The notes: generated from the letters alone by a model not told the origin. Shown: positions 8,997 through 18,277, counted from the first letter of the stretch. The stretch is 64,000 bases of DNA from Thalassolituus sp. UBA674 (GCA_002298335.1 DBNK01000039.1:46417-110416), one strand, 5' to 3'. Translations and numbers: made by a program.

Positions 8997-9875
8997 ATGC
9001 AGATTACAGGCAAAACGGCGCTGATCACAGGCGCAGGCAGCGGAATCGGACGGGAAACCGCGCTGGCGTTCGCGCATCAGGGAGCACAGCTGATTCTGTC
9101 GGATATCCAGCAGGGCAGTCTGGATGAAACTGCGGCTCTGATCCGTGCCTTTGCACCAGAGGCTGTGCTGATGACATACATCGCCGATGTCTCTGACCGG
9201 GCTGCCATGCAGGCATTTGCCGCGCAGGTGCATGCGCAGTTCGGGGCGGTGGATATTCTGGTCAACAACGCCGGGGTCGGGTTGGCTGGTGGCCTGATAG
9301 ACACCAGTTACGAGGATTTCGACTGGGTGCTGGGGATTAATCTCTGGGGTGTGATTCACGGCTGTAAGGAATTCATTCCCGCCATGATCCGCCGCAAACA
9401 GGGCGGACACGTGGTGAACGTAGCCTCAGCCGCCGGTTATTACGCCACCGCCGGGATGATGGGTTACAACACCTCCAAGTTCGGCGTGTTCGGTTTTACG
9501 GAGTCTCTGCGTGAAGACCTGCGTCCGTTCGGCATCGGGGTGTCGACCATCTGCCCGGGTGTGGTTAACACCAACATCATCAAACAGACGCGCATGGCCG
9601 GTAACAGTGAGGCTGAGCAGGCGGAAATCCGCGAAAAAGTGGATCAGATCTACGTCAAACGCAATTACGGTCCGGAGAAGGTGGCAGCGGCTATCGTCTC
9701 TGCGGTGACGGGCAACCGCGGCATCCTGCCGGTGACTCCGGAGGCCTGGTTCCTGTTTATCATGAACCGCATTTCGCCGCGTTTTACCCACTGGCTGGTG
9801 GGCCGTATTGAACGCTCCCAGGCACCGGATGCCATTGGCAGCGCCCACAAACTGCAGGAATACCGCCGCGACTGA
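8997..9875 (+). CDS. Short-chain dehydrogenase/reductase
   Basis: Protein of 292 residues with a classical Rossmann start (ALITGAGSGIGRETALAF), the NNAGVG motif near residue 90, catalytic Ser in VASAAGYYA and YNTSK as the Tyr/Lys pair. A C-terminal extension of about 60 residues (FLFIMNRISPRFTHWLVGRI) is hydrophobic and may bind a membrane or a lipid substrate. GGAGG lies 7 nt before the ATG, so 8997 is preferred over 8919. The substrate cannot be read from sequence. It stands alone, divergent from the PaiB-like gene. Confidence 0.85.
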   Translation: MQITGKTALITGAGSGIGRETALAFAHQGAQLILSDIQQGSLDETAALIRAFAPEAVLMTYIADVSDRAAMQAFAAQVHAQFGAVDILVNNAGVGLAGGLIDTSYEDFDWVLGINLWGVIHGCKEFIPAMIRRKQGGHVVNVASAAGYYATAGMMGYNTSKFGVFGFTESLREDLRPFGIGVSTICPGVVNTNIIKQTRMAGNSEAEQAEIREKVDQIYVKRNYGPEKVAAAIVSAVTGNRGILPVTPEAWFLFIMNRISPRFTHWLVGRIERSQAPDAIGSAHKLQEYRRD

Positions 9876-9927
9876 ATCCTGCGCCGGTTTCTCCCTTCTG
9901 CTTACTGCTTTTCTCTCTCCCCTCTGA

Positions 9928-9953
9928 AGGTGCTGACACTCTGCTCAGCACCT
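9928..9953. other. Perfect 9-bp inverted repeat downstream of the SDR gene
   Basis: AGGTGCTGA and TCAGCACCT flank an 8-nt loop. No T-run follows on either strand, so it is not a standard intrinsic terminator. It could be an mRNA 3' structure or a protein site in the 183-bp gap before the binding-protein gene. Confidence 0.4.
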
Positions 9954-10058
9954 GTCACAAAAGTCAGCATCTTTCCGAAAGTCCAGCGTCGTTGAATCAG
10001 CAGGCCAGTATCCGGTTCCTATACTCATCCTTACGACGATAAATTCCGGAGATGAATC

Positions 10059-11225
10059 ATGGATCTGAAAACCCTCTGCTGCCGCCTGCTTCTGGGGGCC
10101 GCTGCCCTCTCCACCACACTGACAGTCTCCGGTGAAACCATCACCGTCGGGATGTCAGCCGCACTGACCGGGCCAGCCTCCGAGTTGGGGAATGGTGTGA
10201 AGGTCGGGATTGAGAGTTACTTCAGCCGGGTGAACGCCAATGGCGGCGTGAATGGCAAAACCCTGGTATTGGATGCCATGGACGACAGCTACGAGCCTGC
10301 CAAAGCCGCGCCGAACATGAATACCCTGATTGATGACAAAAACGTCATCGCCGTGATGGGCAATGTGGGCACACCGACCGCCATCGTCACTGTCCCCATT
10401 GCCAATGAAAAGAAAACCCTGCTGTTCGGTGCCTACACCGGTGCGGGGGTGTTGCGTAAATCTCCGCCGGACCGCTACATCATCAACTACCGCGCCAGCT
10501 ATGCCGAAGAAACCGCCGCCATGGTGGATGGCCTGATGAGCATCGGCATCAAGCCGGAGGAAATTGCCTTCTTCACCCAGAACGATGGATATGGTGACGC
10601 CGGTTACAACGGTGCCGTAGCGGCCCTGAAAGCCAAAGGCTTCAGCGCCACCGATTCGCTGGCTCATGGCCGTTACACCCGGAATACCACCAACGTGGAA
10701 GGCGCTCTGGGCACCATTCTGGATGCCGATACCGAACCGAAAGCCATCATCATGGTGGGCGCATACGGTCCTTGTGCAGAGTTTATCCGTCAGGCCCGTG
10801 TGGATCTGCCGGATGCGCTGTTTGTGAACGTTTCTTTTGTCGGCAGTGTGCCGCTGCTGCATAACCTGGGGGCCGACGCCGAGGGCGTGATCGTGACTCA
10901 GGTGGTTCCTCATTATGAATCGGATCTCCCGGGCGTGGCCGACTACCGCCGTGACCTGAAAGAGTTCGGCAAAGGCGCAGAACCTGAGTTTGTATCACTG
11001 GAAGGTTATGTCGCCGCCCGGGTGTTTGTGGAAGGTCTGAAAAAGGCCCCGGCCATGACCCGTGAAGGTGTGATCGACGGGCTGGAAAGTCTGTCAGACC
11101 TGGACATCGGCATAGGCGTGCCTGTGTCTTACTCCGCTTCAAATCATCAGGCCAGCCATCAGGTCTGGCCAACCGTGATCCGCAATGGCCAGTATCAGAC
11201 CCTGAACTGGGCGGACCTGAAATAA
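10059..11225 (+). CDS. Type 1 periplasmic binding protein (LivJ/Peripla_BP_6-like)
   Basis: Protein of 388 residues with a signal peptide ending about residue 26 (TVSG). Mature motifs include VGMSAALTGPASELGNGVKVGIESYF, DDSYEP, the IAVMGNVGTPT ligand loop, AFFTQNDGYGDAGYNG and VSLEGYVAARVFVEGL, all typical of branched-chain amino-acid or amide-binding proteins. No permease or ATPase gene accompanies it. Instead a chemoreceptor follows 13 nt downstream in the same transcript. This suggests that it senses a ligand for chemotaxis rather than feeding a transporter, an inference from context. Confidence 0.85.
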   Translation: MDLKTLCCRLLLGAAALSTTLTVSGETITVGMSAALTGPASELGNGVKVGIESYFSRVNANGGVNGKTLVLDAMDDSYEPAKAAPNMNTLIDDKNVIAVMGNVGTPTAIVTVPIANEKKTLLFGAYTGAGVLRKSPPDRYIINYRASYAEETAAMVDGLMSIGIKPEEIAFFTQNDGYGDAGYNGAVAALKAKGFSATDSLAHGRYTRNTTNVEGALGTILDADTEPKAIIMVGAYGPCAEFIRQARVDLPDALFVNVSFVGSVPLLHNLGADAEGVIVTQVVPHYESDLPGVADYRRDLKEFGKGAEPEFVSLEGYVAARVFVEGLKKAPAMTREGVIDGLESLSDLDIGIGVPVSYSASNHQASHQVWPTVIRNGQYQTLNWADLK

Positions 11226-11238
11226 CAGGAGAATCATC

Positions 11239-13308
11239 TTGGCCAATCCGAAGTTTTCTATCCGTCAGCTGCTGACCGGGCTGTCGGTAATGGCACTGGT
11301 ATCCGTGCTGATTGTCTCTGGTATGGCGGTGTGGCTGGGCCGGGTGGCGTCGTCCACCGGTGAGACGCTGGGCCGCGAAACGGATCAGTCACTGGCGCTG
11401 GCAAAGCAGGCCCAGGATGCCTCGGCCTCACTGGCCGAAGCGTTGAACATTCTGGTGGCCCGATCCGGCGAGGATCTTCAGGGCGGCCTGAGCAATGCTG
11501 CAGAGCTTCAGGACGGGGAGTCTCTGGCGGATATTACCGCGCGTTTCAAGAACTCCGGTCAGCAGTTAATGACGGTGAAAAGCCAGCTGCTGAAAAACCG
11601 CGAAACCATGAAAGGGTTGAGTGATGCGCTGGAACGGCTGGCCTTCAATATCCAGAGTAATGCCGGGTCTCTGCAGGGCAAAAGCGACCTCATGACCAAA
11701 CGTGAGAAGCGTGCGATCCGGCGCTCATATCAATCATCAGGCGGTAATAACCTTCAGGCTCTGGCCGATGAAATGTATGCCTTTATTCAGGGCGACAGCG
11801 AGGTGGTTTCCTCTCTGGCCGCAGAGCTGACAGAAACCTCGGCACGGCTCAGTACCGTGACGTATCAGTTGCAGACCCTCAATAATCTGTCCGAACTCGT
11901 CAGTCTGGAACAGAACACCGCCGTACCACTGATGAAGAAGATCAGTGGCCAGTTGGAAGGGTTAGCCGCAGCGGTCGGCGGAAATGAGGATCTGGCCGCT
12001 CTGGTCAGTGCCATGCAGGATGACCGTCAGCAGCTCGAATCTCTGATGTACGGCGCTGACGGTTCGCTCATGCGCCTGCGGGAGCAGAACATCCGCCTGA
12101 ATGAATCTCTGTCGGCACTGAGTACGGGCATGATGGATCAGGTAATGGCTATGAATGAGCTGTCCGTCACCCGTGGGGCAGAAGTCCGCGAGAAGAGTCG
12201 GGCCGTGCGTGATGCCAATGAAGCCCGCATTGAGGGCATCGCTTCAGCCAGTCTGATGGTCTGTCTGATTGTCTGTGTGGCACTGGCGGTACTGTCGATA
12301 TTGATCACCCGCTTTGTGACCAAGCCTCTCTATAAAATCAAAAAAGCGATGAAAGACATTGCCGAAGGCGAGGGTGATCTGACCAAGCGCCTGAACGTTA
12401 CTGGTGTGAAAGAAGCCATCGAGCTGTCGGCGTATTTCAACCGCTTTGCGGAACGTCTGCAGATGACGATCAGTGCGGTATCCAAAGTGGCGGATCACCT
12501 GCGCGGCTCAGTGACCTCAGCCACTGAAATTGCCCATCGCTCGCGCAATGCAATCCAGCGTCAGACCACAGAAACCGCTCAGGTCGCCACTGCGATGGAA
12601 GCCATCTCGCAAAGCTTTGCTGAAACGGCCCAGTCAGCCGGTAATGCACTGGAATCGGCGCGTCTGGCTTGTGAGGAATCCCAGAGCGGCTCGCAGACGG
12701 TCGATACTTCAGCAGCCTGCGTGGCCCGTCTGGCCAAAGACATTGAAAGCGGTGTGGCATCGATGGAACGTCTGACCCAGACCAGCCAGAACGTGATCAG
12801 CGTGCTGAGTGTGATCAGTGAAATCACCGAGCAGACCAACCTGCTGGCGCTGAATGCAGCCATTGAGGCCGCCCGTGCCGGAGAACAGGGTCGTGGCTTC
12901 GCGGTGGTTGCCGATGAAGTACGCTCGCTGGCCGGACGCACCCATACGTCTGCAGAAGAAATCAGCGGCATTCTCGACACCCTCAACAACGATGCCCGGC
13001 AGGCAATGAAGGTTATGAGCACGGGTCAGGGCCAGGTCAGCGAAAGTGTTGAGCTGTCGCATAAGGTGGCACAGGCACTGACACAGATCAGCTCAGCCAT
13101 TCAGTCGATCCGCGACCTCAATACCCAGATTCATACCGGTGCCGAAACCCAGAGCCTTGCGGTATCGGAAGCGGCCCGCAGTATTGAACAGATCAATCAG
13201 ATCGGTAATGAATCCCTGCACACGGCAGATGAAATCCGCCGTTCGGCAGACCACCTTTCTGAACTTGCCACCTCACTGCAGGACACCCTGTCCCAGTTCA
13301 GGTACTGA
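11239..13308 (+). CDS. Methyl-accepting chemotaxis protein
   Basis: Protein of 689 residues. An N-terminal membrane helix is followed by a long helical periplasmic domain of about 300 residues, a second membrane helix near 335-360, a HAMP domain, and a signalling hairpin around 525-565 (EITEQTNLLALNAAIEAARA, then GFAVVADEVRSLAGRT). It starts with TTG; AGGAG stands 7 nt upstream. No CheR-tethering C-terminal pentapeptide is visible. It is co-transcribed with the upstream binding protein, which may dock to its periplasmic domain. It would signal through CheW/CheA encoded elsewhere. Confidence 0.92.
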   Translation: MANPKFSIRQLLTGLSVMALVSVLIVSGMAVWLGRVASSTGETLGRETDQSLALAKQAQDASASLAEALNILVARSGEDLQGGLSNAAELQDGESLADITARFKNSGQQLMTVKSQLLKNRETMKGLSDALERLAFNIQSNAGSLQGKSDLMTKREKRAIRRSYQSSGGNNLQALADEMYAFIQGDSEVVSSLAAELTETSARLSTVTYQLQTLNNLSELVSLEQNTAVPLMKKISGQLEGLAAAVGGNEDLAALVSAMQDDRQQLESLMYGADGSLMRLREQNIRLNESLSALSTGMMDQVMAMNELSVTRGAEVREKSRAVRDANEARIEGIASASLMVCLIVCVALAVLSILITRFVTKPLYKIKKAMKDIAEGEGDLTKRLNVTGVKEAIELSAYFNRFAERLQMTISAVSKVADHLRGSVTSATEIAHRSRNAIQRQTTETAQVATAMEAISQSFAETAQSAGNALESARLACEESQSGSQTVDTSAACVARLAKDIESGVASMERLTQTSQNVISVLSVISEITEQTNLLALNAAIEAARAGEQGRGFAVVADEVRSLAGRTHTSAEEISGILDTLNNDARQAMKVMSTGQGQVSESVELSHKVAQALTQISSAIQSIRDLNTQIHTGAETQSLAVSEAARSIEQINQIGNESLHTADEIRRSADHLSELATSLQDTLSQFRY

Positions 13309-13325
13309 CCTTAAATCACCGTAGT

Positions 13326-13353
13326 CTGCAGCCGGGCACGGCGCCCGCTGCAG
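13326..13353. other. GC-rich hairpin after the chemoreceptor gene
   Basis: CTGCAG pairs with CTGCAG, and CGGGC with GCCCG inside it, leaving one bulged C. No T-run follows. It is a possible 3' end structure for the binding-protein/chemoreceptor transcript, but not a classical terminator. Confidence 0.4.
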
Positions 13354-13499
13354 TGGAGATGTCCCACGATGTATCAGGTGCGCGCCACCAGATCCCCACA
13401 CTCAATACCCACTCATGCTGCGCGGGAATTGCCCTTATAACGAATGCGAATAGGGTGGTTTTCTGCGTCCACGTATATTGAACAAAAAGAGGTTTTCCC

Positions 13500-14408
13500 A
13501 TGACGTCAGAACCCTTTAAGCCACAGCTCCTGCAACTCGTTCAGTCTGAAAATGACTGGAGCATAGTGTCAGCTGCTCTGCCAGCCTCTCTGCTGGAAGC
13601 GCTCGGACAGGGGATCGCGACATCAGCTGTGCTGAGCCGTGATTCGGTGGATTACAGCCTGTTCTATGTGGCGGCCAGCAAGAAACTGCTGATGTTCAGT
13701 CATGACCCTCAGGCGTTACTGACCCCGGTGGCTGCGGTGTCCGTGCCTGAGGCACTGGATTATCTCGATGTTTTCTATCTCGGCGGTGCGCCGTACATAG
13801 CTACTTACGCCAAGGCCAGCAGCTACCTGAATCTGTACCGCCTGAATGTGGATAACAGTCTGACACCGGTGCACAACCAGTATGTCGGCAGCGGCTTCAC
13901 CATGATGCATGTGCTGCCGTACCGCGATACCACCTGTGTGGTGCTCTACAACGGCACGACCGGTGACTGCGTGAAATATCAGCTGGCAGTACCACCGTAT
14001 GACGGATTGAGCCTGACCCAGGTCTGGTCGGATATCTGGGCCAAGACCTGGGGGCATTTCACCTTTTTTGAATTCGGTGGTGAGAATTTCTTTCTCAAAA
14101 TTAATCAGCAGCATGAGAAGGTCAATATCGACCATTTCATGGATGACCCGGATGAAGGCTCTCACCCTGTGCTGAGCAAAGACGCCGATAACTCATTGCT
14201 GAGCTCATCGGTGCTGGCGGGCTTCCAGGGCCCCGAAGGCCAGGCGTATTTCCTGAATTATCAGTACAACGGCAGCCTGTCACTGAACAGTATTTATCCC
14301 AACTGCCTTGGCTGGTGGCCACTTGCTTCGCAGACCGTGAGTACTGGTGGCACAGTCCTGCATCCGTTCACCACCGCAGCAGCTAATTATCTTCTGATTC
14401 TGAATTAA
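13500..14408 (+). CDS. Hypothetical protein, beta-rich, possible propeller
   Basis: Protein of 302 residues that I do not recognise. There is no signal peptide and no membrane helix. It is rich in short strands separated by Gly/Asn/Asp turns, with loosely repeated segments of 45-50 residues (for example YSLFYVAASKKLLMFS, YIATYAKASSYLNLYRLN, FFEFGGENFFLKIN, AYFLNYQYNGSLSLNS), so a beta-propeller-like fold is possible. AGAGG lies 7 nt before the ATG. It is followed 13 nt later by the nucleoside-phosphorylase-like gene, so the two are probably one operon. Confidence 0.7.
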   Translation: MTSEPFKPQLLQLVQSENDWSIVSAALPASLLEALGQGIATSAVLSRDSVDYSLFYVAASKKLLMFSHDPQALLTPVAAVSVPEALDYLDVFYLGGAPYIATYAKASSYLNLYRLNVDNSLTPVHNQYVGSGFTMMHVLPYRDTTCVVLYNGTTGDCVKYQLAVPPYDGLSLTQVWSDIWAKTWGHFTFFEFGGENFFLKINQQHEKVNIDHFMDDPDEGSHPVLSKDADNSLLSSSVLAGFQGPEGQAYFLNYQYNGSLSLNSIYPNCLGWWPLASQTVSTGGTVLHPFTTAAANYLLILN

Positions 14409-14421
14409 CAGGAGTATTCAG

Positions 14422-15501
14422 ATGTCCCGATTGTTACAGAAAAAATATGACGTCTCGTCTGAAGTCAGCCTGCCGGTCATCGACTGGCAGGCTATTGGCG
14501 CTACCGCCCCGGCACTGTTGCCACTGACTGCAGGGCAGCTGCCGCAGGCGGACGTTGCACTGATTACCTGGACCAGTGCGGAATGGTCGGCGCTGGATCA
14601 TGTCTTTCTGAACAGCAATACCGAACGCAAACCGGATGAAGACGCATGGCGGGATGCCTGGAAACCCTGGTCAGCCAACCGGGGAGATGACCCGGTGTTT
14701 TATTATCAGCTGGTGGGTATTACCAGCGACCGCACCGGTGCCTTCACCCGGGTGCTGCTGGTGAAGTCAGAAGTACACCTGGCGCATTACCCTTACATCA
14801 CCGGGGTGGAACAGATGGTGGAAACCCTGATTACCGAAACCGGCGTGGAAACGGTTATTTCAACCGGAACCGCGGGTGGCAGCAGCGTCAGTCAGCCACT
14901 GGGGGATGTCCTGCTGACTACCCGGGCGCATATTAATCTCGAAAAACCGGAAAATATTGAGCACTGTACTTACAATAACCAGACCATTACCGGCTTTGAT
15001 TTTTTCTCAGACACCCCGCTGTATTCATCGGTGCAGGAAAAACTCATGATGCCGCTCAGCCATGTCTGGAATGACGCAGCAATCAGTAAATCCATTGAGG
15101 AGCTGAATAAACGCTGCAGCACGGCTTACACACAAAAGGATCTGATTAACGAACCTCTGCAGCCGCAGGCCGTAAAAACCAACCGCATTGATTTCTGCCC
15201 GACCCAGCCATTGCTGACCACGGACTATTACTTTATTTCTCAGGGTAAAATATTCGACGAATATTGCTTCCTGGAAATGGATGATGCAGTCATCGCCTAC
15301 CAGTGCTCAACCAAGCGTGTAGGCTTCGGGTTTATCCGTAACGTATCGGACCCGATTGTGACGGAGCAGGATGCATCCGGTAAGGCCATTCCGGAAGATG
15401 TACGTGAAGACTGGTCGGGCATTGTGTACAGCCTGTGCGGCTTTTACACCAGCTTTAACAGCGCACTGACCTGCTGCTCGGCGATCCGCGCTAACGTATA
15501 A
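14422..15501 (+). CDS. Nucleoside phosphorylase-superfamily protein
   Basis: Protein of 359 residues. ADVALITWTSAEWSALDHVF near residue 48 and the core VISTGTAGGSS...LGDVLLTTRA resemble the phosphate/ribose-binding part of PNP/MTAN enzymes. A C-terminal FLEMDDAVIAYQC...GFIRNVSDP resembles the MTAN EM/RxISD region, although the usual Glu-Met-Glu is Glu-Met-Asp here. These domains cleave or phosphorolyse nucleosides, and stand-alone versions also occur as effector or sensor modules. About 100 residues between the two core parts have no assignment. AGGAG lies 7 nt before the start. It follows the beta-rich orphan at 13500. Confidence 0.7.
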   Translation: MSRLLQKKYDVSSEVSLPVIDWQAIGATAPALLPLTAGQLPQADVALITWTSAEWSALDHVFLNSNTERKPDEDAWRDAWKPWSANRGDDPVFYYQLVGITSDRTGAFTRVLLVKSEVHLAHYPYITGVEQMVETLITETGVETVISTGTAGGSSVSQPLGDVLLTTRAHINLEKPENIEHCTYNNQTITGFDFFSDTPLYSSVQEKLMMPLSHVWNDAAISKSIEELNKRCSTAYTQKDLINEPLQPQAVKTNRIDFCPTQPLLTTDYYFISQGKIFDEYCFLEMDDAVIAYQCSTKRVGFGFIRNVSDPIVTEQDASGKAIPEDVREDWSGIVYSLCGFYTSFNSALTCCSAIRANV

Positions 15502-15555
15502 AAAAAGCCCCACCGGTTCCGTTCTCAGAGCGGCAACCGGCAGAGCTTTGGGGGG
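15500..15555 (-). terminator. Intrinsic terminator for the minus-strand gene at 15645
   Basis: Read on the minus strand, CCCC and then CCGGTT pair with AACCGG and GGGG, followed by a run of seven T. It lies about 90 nt past the stop of the gene ending at 15645 and abuts the stop of the opposing gene ending at 15501. Confidence 0.7.
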
Positions 15556-15644
15556 AATAAAAAAACGTCCTTGTGGCATTCCGTTACCGAATGCATTCCC
15601 TTTTCTCCGGTCGGGTGGAGGCCGGACCGAATTCTTTCTGAATC

Positions 15645-16430
15645 CTACGATACGCTTCTCAGCGAGCTCGAAGACTCGAGTTTCAGATTAAGTGTTTCGT
15701 TATCACTCACTTTGATGCCAGCTTCATTTTCCGCCCACATATGCGGCACTTCCTGTGCAACAGAAACAGACGTAATCACACCACTGATGGTACTCAAAAC
15801 CGATTGAATATCCGGTGGTACTGTCTGTTTGGCGTTCGTCGCAATCCAGATGGTCAGGCATCCCGGATCATCCACCAATATGGCTTCACTGACCGAGCTC
15901 CGTGCCACCGCCGCGACCAGAGATGAGGCCAGCCTGGCGGACAGCTGTTCACAGGCCGGCATGTTATCCCGGGTGGGAATCACAAACAGAGAGACGGTTT
16001 TATCTGACCAGTCCAGTGATTTTCCGGAGAAAAAATACGGCTGCGAACGCTTCAGTACATTGCCCGGATAGAACACCGGGAAGGCAGACTGACTGGCCGG
16101 ATTACCGTCGGTGCTGTCGAACGAAAATACCTCGTAATGCAGCATGCCGTAAGCCTTACCAATGACCGTATTGCGGCTGGCAGCGTAGTAGGTGTCCTGG
16201 TCGGCATAACCCACCAGTGCAACCTCATCCGGCACATCTGCCGAGCTGCTGTTGAGCAGAGTCGGAATGTACGACCTCAGACCAATCGGCATCATCGCCT
16301 GACAGGTCAGAGGGATAAAAACATCTTCCAGTTTACTGACGAACCCTTCCCGGTCGGCAGCGTACTTCTCATTGCGGAACCCTCTCCAGACACGTATGGA
16401 CGAGGGATGTATCTGATGACGGCTGAACAT
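15645..16430 (-). CDS. Hypothetical protein
   Basis: Protein of 261 residues, not recognised. It has no signal peptide or clear membrane helix. Notable segments are IHPSSIRVWRGFRNEKYAADREGF, FIPLTCQAMMPIGLRSYIPTLL and VALVGYADQDTYYAA; the last part contains CLTIWIATNAKQ. The Trp-Arg-Gly start and YAD/YYAA segment hint at a ferredoxin-like or ABM-like fold, but only weakly. The ATG at 16430 is preferred over 16520 because GGAAGG stands 7 nt upstream. It is divergent from the small gene at 16578 and convergent with the nucleoside-phosphorylase-like gene. Confidence 0.65.
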   Translation of the reverse strand: MFSRHQIHPSSIRVWRGFRNEKYAADREGFVSKLEDVFIPLTCQAMMPIGLRSYIPTLLNSSSADVPDEVALVGYADQDTYYAASRNTVIGKAYGMLHYEVFSFDSTDGNPASQSAFPVFYPGNVLKRSQPYFFSGKSLDWSDKTVSLFVIPTRDNMPACEQLSARLASSLVAAVARSSVSEAILVDDPGCLTIWIATNAKQTVPPDIQSVLSTISGVITSVSVAQEVPHMWAENEAGIKVSDNETLNLKLESSSSLRSVS

Positions 16431-16577
16431 CAGTTTACCTTCCTTGCTGGGCATATTCTTAAAGGTAGGCGGCGAACGCAGATCACACAAATCTGATTCA
16501 GAATTAAGGCTATGCCGCAACGGAATTGTCCTGTAAGACAGAAAGTTCAGAATATCGGGGAGTCAGAGGATGACCCT

Positions 16578-16901
16578 ATGAATCTTAAGTACTTTCACAA
16601 TAAGACAACCCTCACCCTGGTTGTCAGCATTACGGTCGGCAGCGGGGCATCGTCACCCACAGCGACCGAGGTGACCCATCAGTTTTCTCTGGCGCCCGGC
16701 GAGCAGAGCAAGCTGGAGTATGGTTCGTTGCAGTGCTGTTACATCAACGCCATTTCGTTGAGTTATACCGACGATAACGTGCAGCACATCAGCACCCAGC
16801 GAACGACACCCGGGCCATCGTCACTGAGCCGGATTCTGAATGAAAGCAGTTATCTGGGCATCATCTCGCTGGAGCCACTGCGATTCGAAAGCGATGTCTG
16901 A
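16578..16901 (+). CDS. Hypothetical small beta-rich protein
   Basis: Protein of 107 residues, not recognised. Alternating hydrophobic strands (TLTLVVSITVGSG, TEVTHQFSLAPGEQSKLEYG, YINAISLSYT) suggest a small beta-sandwich. A Cys-Cys pair occurs near residue 52. AGAGGA lies about 7 nt before the ATG at 16578, which I prefer to the longer frame from 16512. It is divergent from the 15645-16430 gene, with a shared 147-bp intergenic region, and precedes the LysR-type regulator. Function unknown. Confidence 0.55.
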   Translation: MNLKYFHNKTTLTLVVSITVGSGASSPTATEVTHQFSLAPGEQSKLEYGSLQCCYINAISLSYTDDNVQHISTQRTTPGPSSLSRILNESSYLGIISLEPLRFESDV

Positions 16902-16983
16902 TGCGAATGCCTATCATCCATGCTATTTTGAGAGACGTTGTTGTCTGAAAAACCACTCAGACATATGACTCCTCCGATAACAC

Positions 16984-17937
16984 ATGGCCGCCACACAGCC
17001 GGGCGGCCTGAAAACATGGACGACATCTGTGCAGCCCTTAGACCCAAAGTATTTCCGGGCCTTCAAAGCCGTTGACCGGTCCTGCAGTTTCAGTGAAGCG
17101 GCGGATATCGCCGCCATGACCCAGGCCAATGTCAGTAAACACATCAAGGCCCTCGAAGACATTATCGGCAACGACCTTTTTCTGCGTACACCGAAAGGCC
17201 CGGTGATTACCGAAGCCGGTATCAAGCTACGCGAATACATCCGTGACTTTGAAAACCTCCATGCGGATTTCCTGCTCGATGTCGGCAGTTCCGGCGGAGA
17301 CGTCAAAGGCACAGTGGCGTACGCCATGCCCGCCTCCTGTCTGCTGTCACCGCACTTTCCCATGCTGCTGGAGCGCCGCCGCGAACACCCGGGGCTGGAA
17401 ATTAATCTGGAACTGACGCCCACCGATAAAGTCTTTGAGCGTCTGTTGTCCGGGCGCATCGACTTTGGTTTTGTGACTAAAAAAATCGATCACCCGCGGT
17501 TGGAATACATCGCCTTCTGCAAAGAAGAATACGTCGCTGTTTCAGCACCGGATATTGATCTGGCTTCGATCAGTGCTGACAACCTGTTGAACTACAACTG
17601 GATCGACTATCCGGGTTTCGACGTCTATTTCGATTACTGGCGCCGTCATAACTTTCCCGGCAGTCAGCACACACAGTCGCTGTCACTGCACTGCGCCGGA
17701 AACATCAACAGCATTGAAGGCGCGATACTCATGACGCTGGGTGGTCTCGGTGTCAGTATTTTCCCGCGCCACTGCATTCAGCAGTATCTGGATGATGGTC
17801 GTCTGGTGGTGTACGAGCGCGACGAGAACGGACCACTGCTGAACGATATTTATATTTCGTCACTGCGTTCCGAACAGCGTCCGCACCGGGTGGATCTGGT
17901 GATTTCCTGGTTTATGGATATGGTGGCGGGTCACTGA
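16984..17937 (+). CDS. LysR-family transcriptional regulator
   Basis: Protein of up to 317 residues. The N-terminal winged helix-turn-helix is clear (LDPKYFRAFKAVDRSCSFSEAADIAAMTQANVSKHIKALEDIIG, NDLFLRTPKGPVITEAG), followed by a periplasmic-binding-like effector domain (PASCLLSPHFPMLLERRREHPGLEI, RIDFGFVT, GLGVSIFPRHCIQQYL). No strong ribosome-binding site is seen before 16984. A GTG at 17029 would begin directly at the family start and is an alternative. It may control the orphan genes just upstream, but no regulatory site was identified. Confidence 0.85.
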   Translation: MAATQPGGLKTWTTSVQPLDPKYFRAFKAVDRSCSFSEAADIAAMTQANVSKHIKALEDIIGNDLFLRTPKGPVITEAGIKLREYIRDFENLHADFLLDVGSSGGDVKGTVAYAMPASCLLSPHFPMLLERRREHPGLEINLELTPTDKVFERLLSGRIDFGFVTKKIDHPRLEYIAFCKEEYVAVSAPDIDLASISADNLLNYNWIDYPGFDVYFDYWRRHNFPGSQHTQSLSLHCAGNINSIEGAILMTLGGLGVSIFPRHCIQQYLDDGRLVVYERDENGPLLNDIYISSLRSEQRPHRVDLVISWFMDMVAGH

Positions 17938-18028
17938 CCGGGCAGCCTGCGTTCAGACTCTGAGGAACTGCAGCAGGCTATACTGATCAGAAGCCCATCA
18001 TCTGACCAACCCCAGTGGAGGTAAACCT

Positions 18029-18247
18029 ATGCTGCCAGACCCGCAGATACTCTTCTGGGGACTGATCTTCAGTTCACTCGGGCTCGGCTACTTTATCTAT
18101 GGCAAGCGCCAGCAGGATAAAGTGGTGCGTTACTCCGGGATTGCCCTCATGCTGTACCCTTACGTAGTGACCAAGCTTGCACCACTGATTGTTGTCGGCG
18201 TCCTGTTGGCTCTGGCGCCTAAGCTGGTCGGGCGGTTTGTTGAATAA
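18029..18247 (+). CDS. Small two-helix membrane protein
   Basis: Protein of 72 residues with two hydrophobic helices (LFWGLIFSSLGLGYFIYG and LAPLIVVGVLLALAPKLVG) joined by a basic loop KRQQDKVVRYSG. GGAGG lies 6 nt before the ATG. Small proteins of this layout are common in gammaproteobacteria and mostly uncharacterised. It lies between the LysR regulator and the convergent anti-sigma gene. Confidence 0.7.
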   Translation: MLPDPQILFWGLIFSSLGLGYFIYGKRQQDKVVRYSGIALMLYPYVVTKLAPLIVVGVLLALAPKLVGRFVE

Positions 18248-18277
18248 CCATTCTGAGCAGCGCCGCCAGCTCTCCTT

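Noticed and set aside
15549..15560. TTTGGGGGGAAT motif similar to the loops near 53700 and to the leader at 41704
   Set aside because: It is part of the terminator stem for the gene ending at 15645 and not in a leader; similarity over 8-9 bases is expected by chance.
15551..15590. GGGAATAAAA followed by CGTTAC, resembling the ECF-type promoter
   Set aside because: The spacing is about 19 nt instead of 12 and no plus-strand gene follows.
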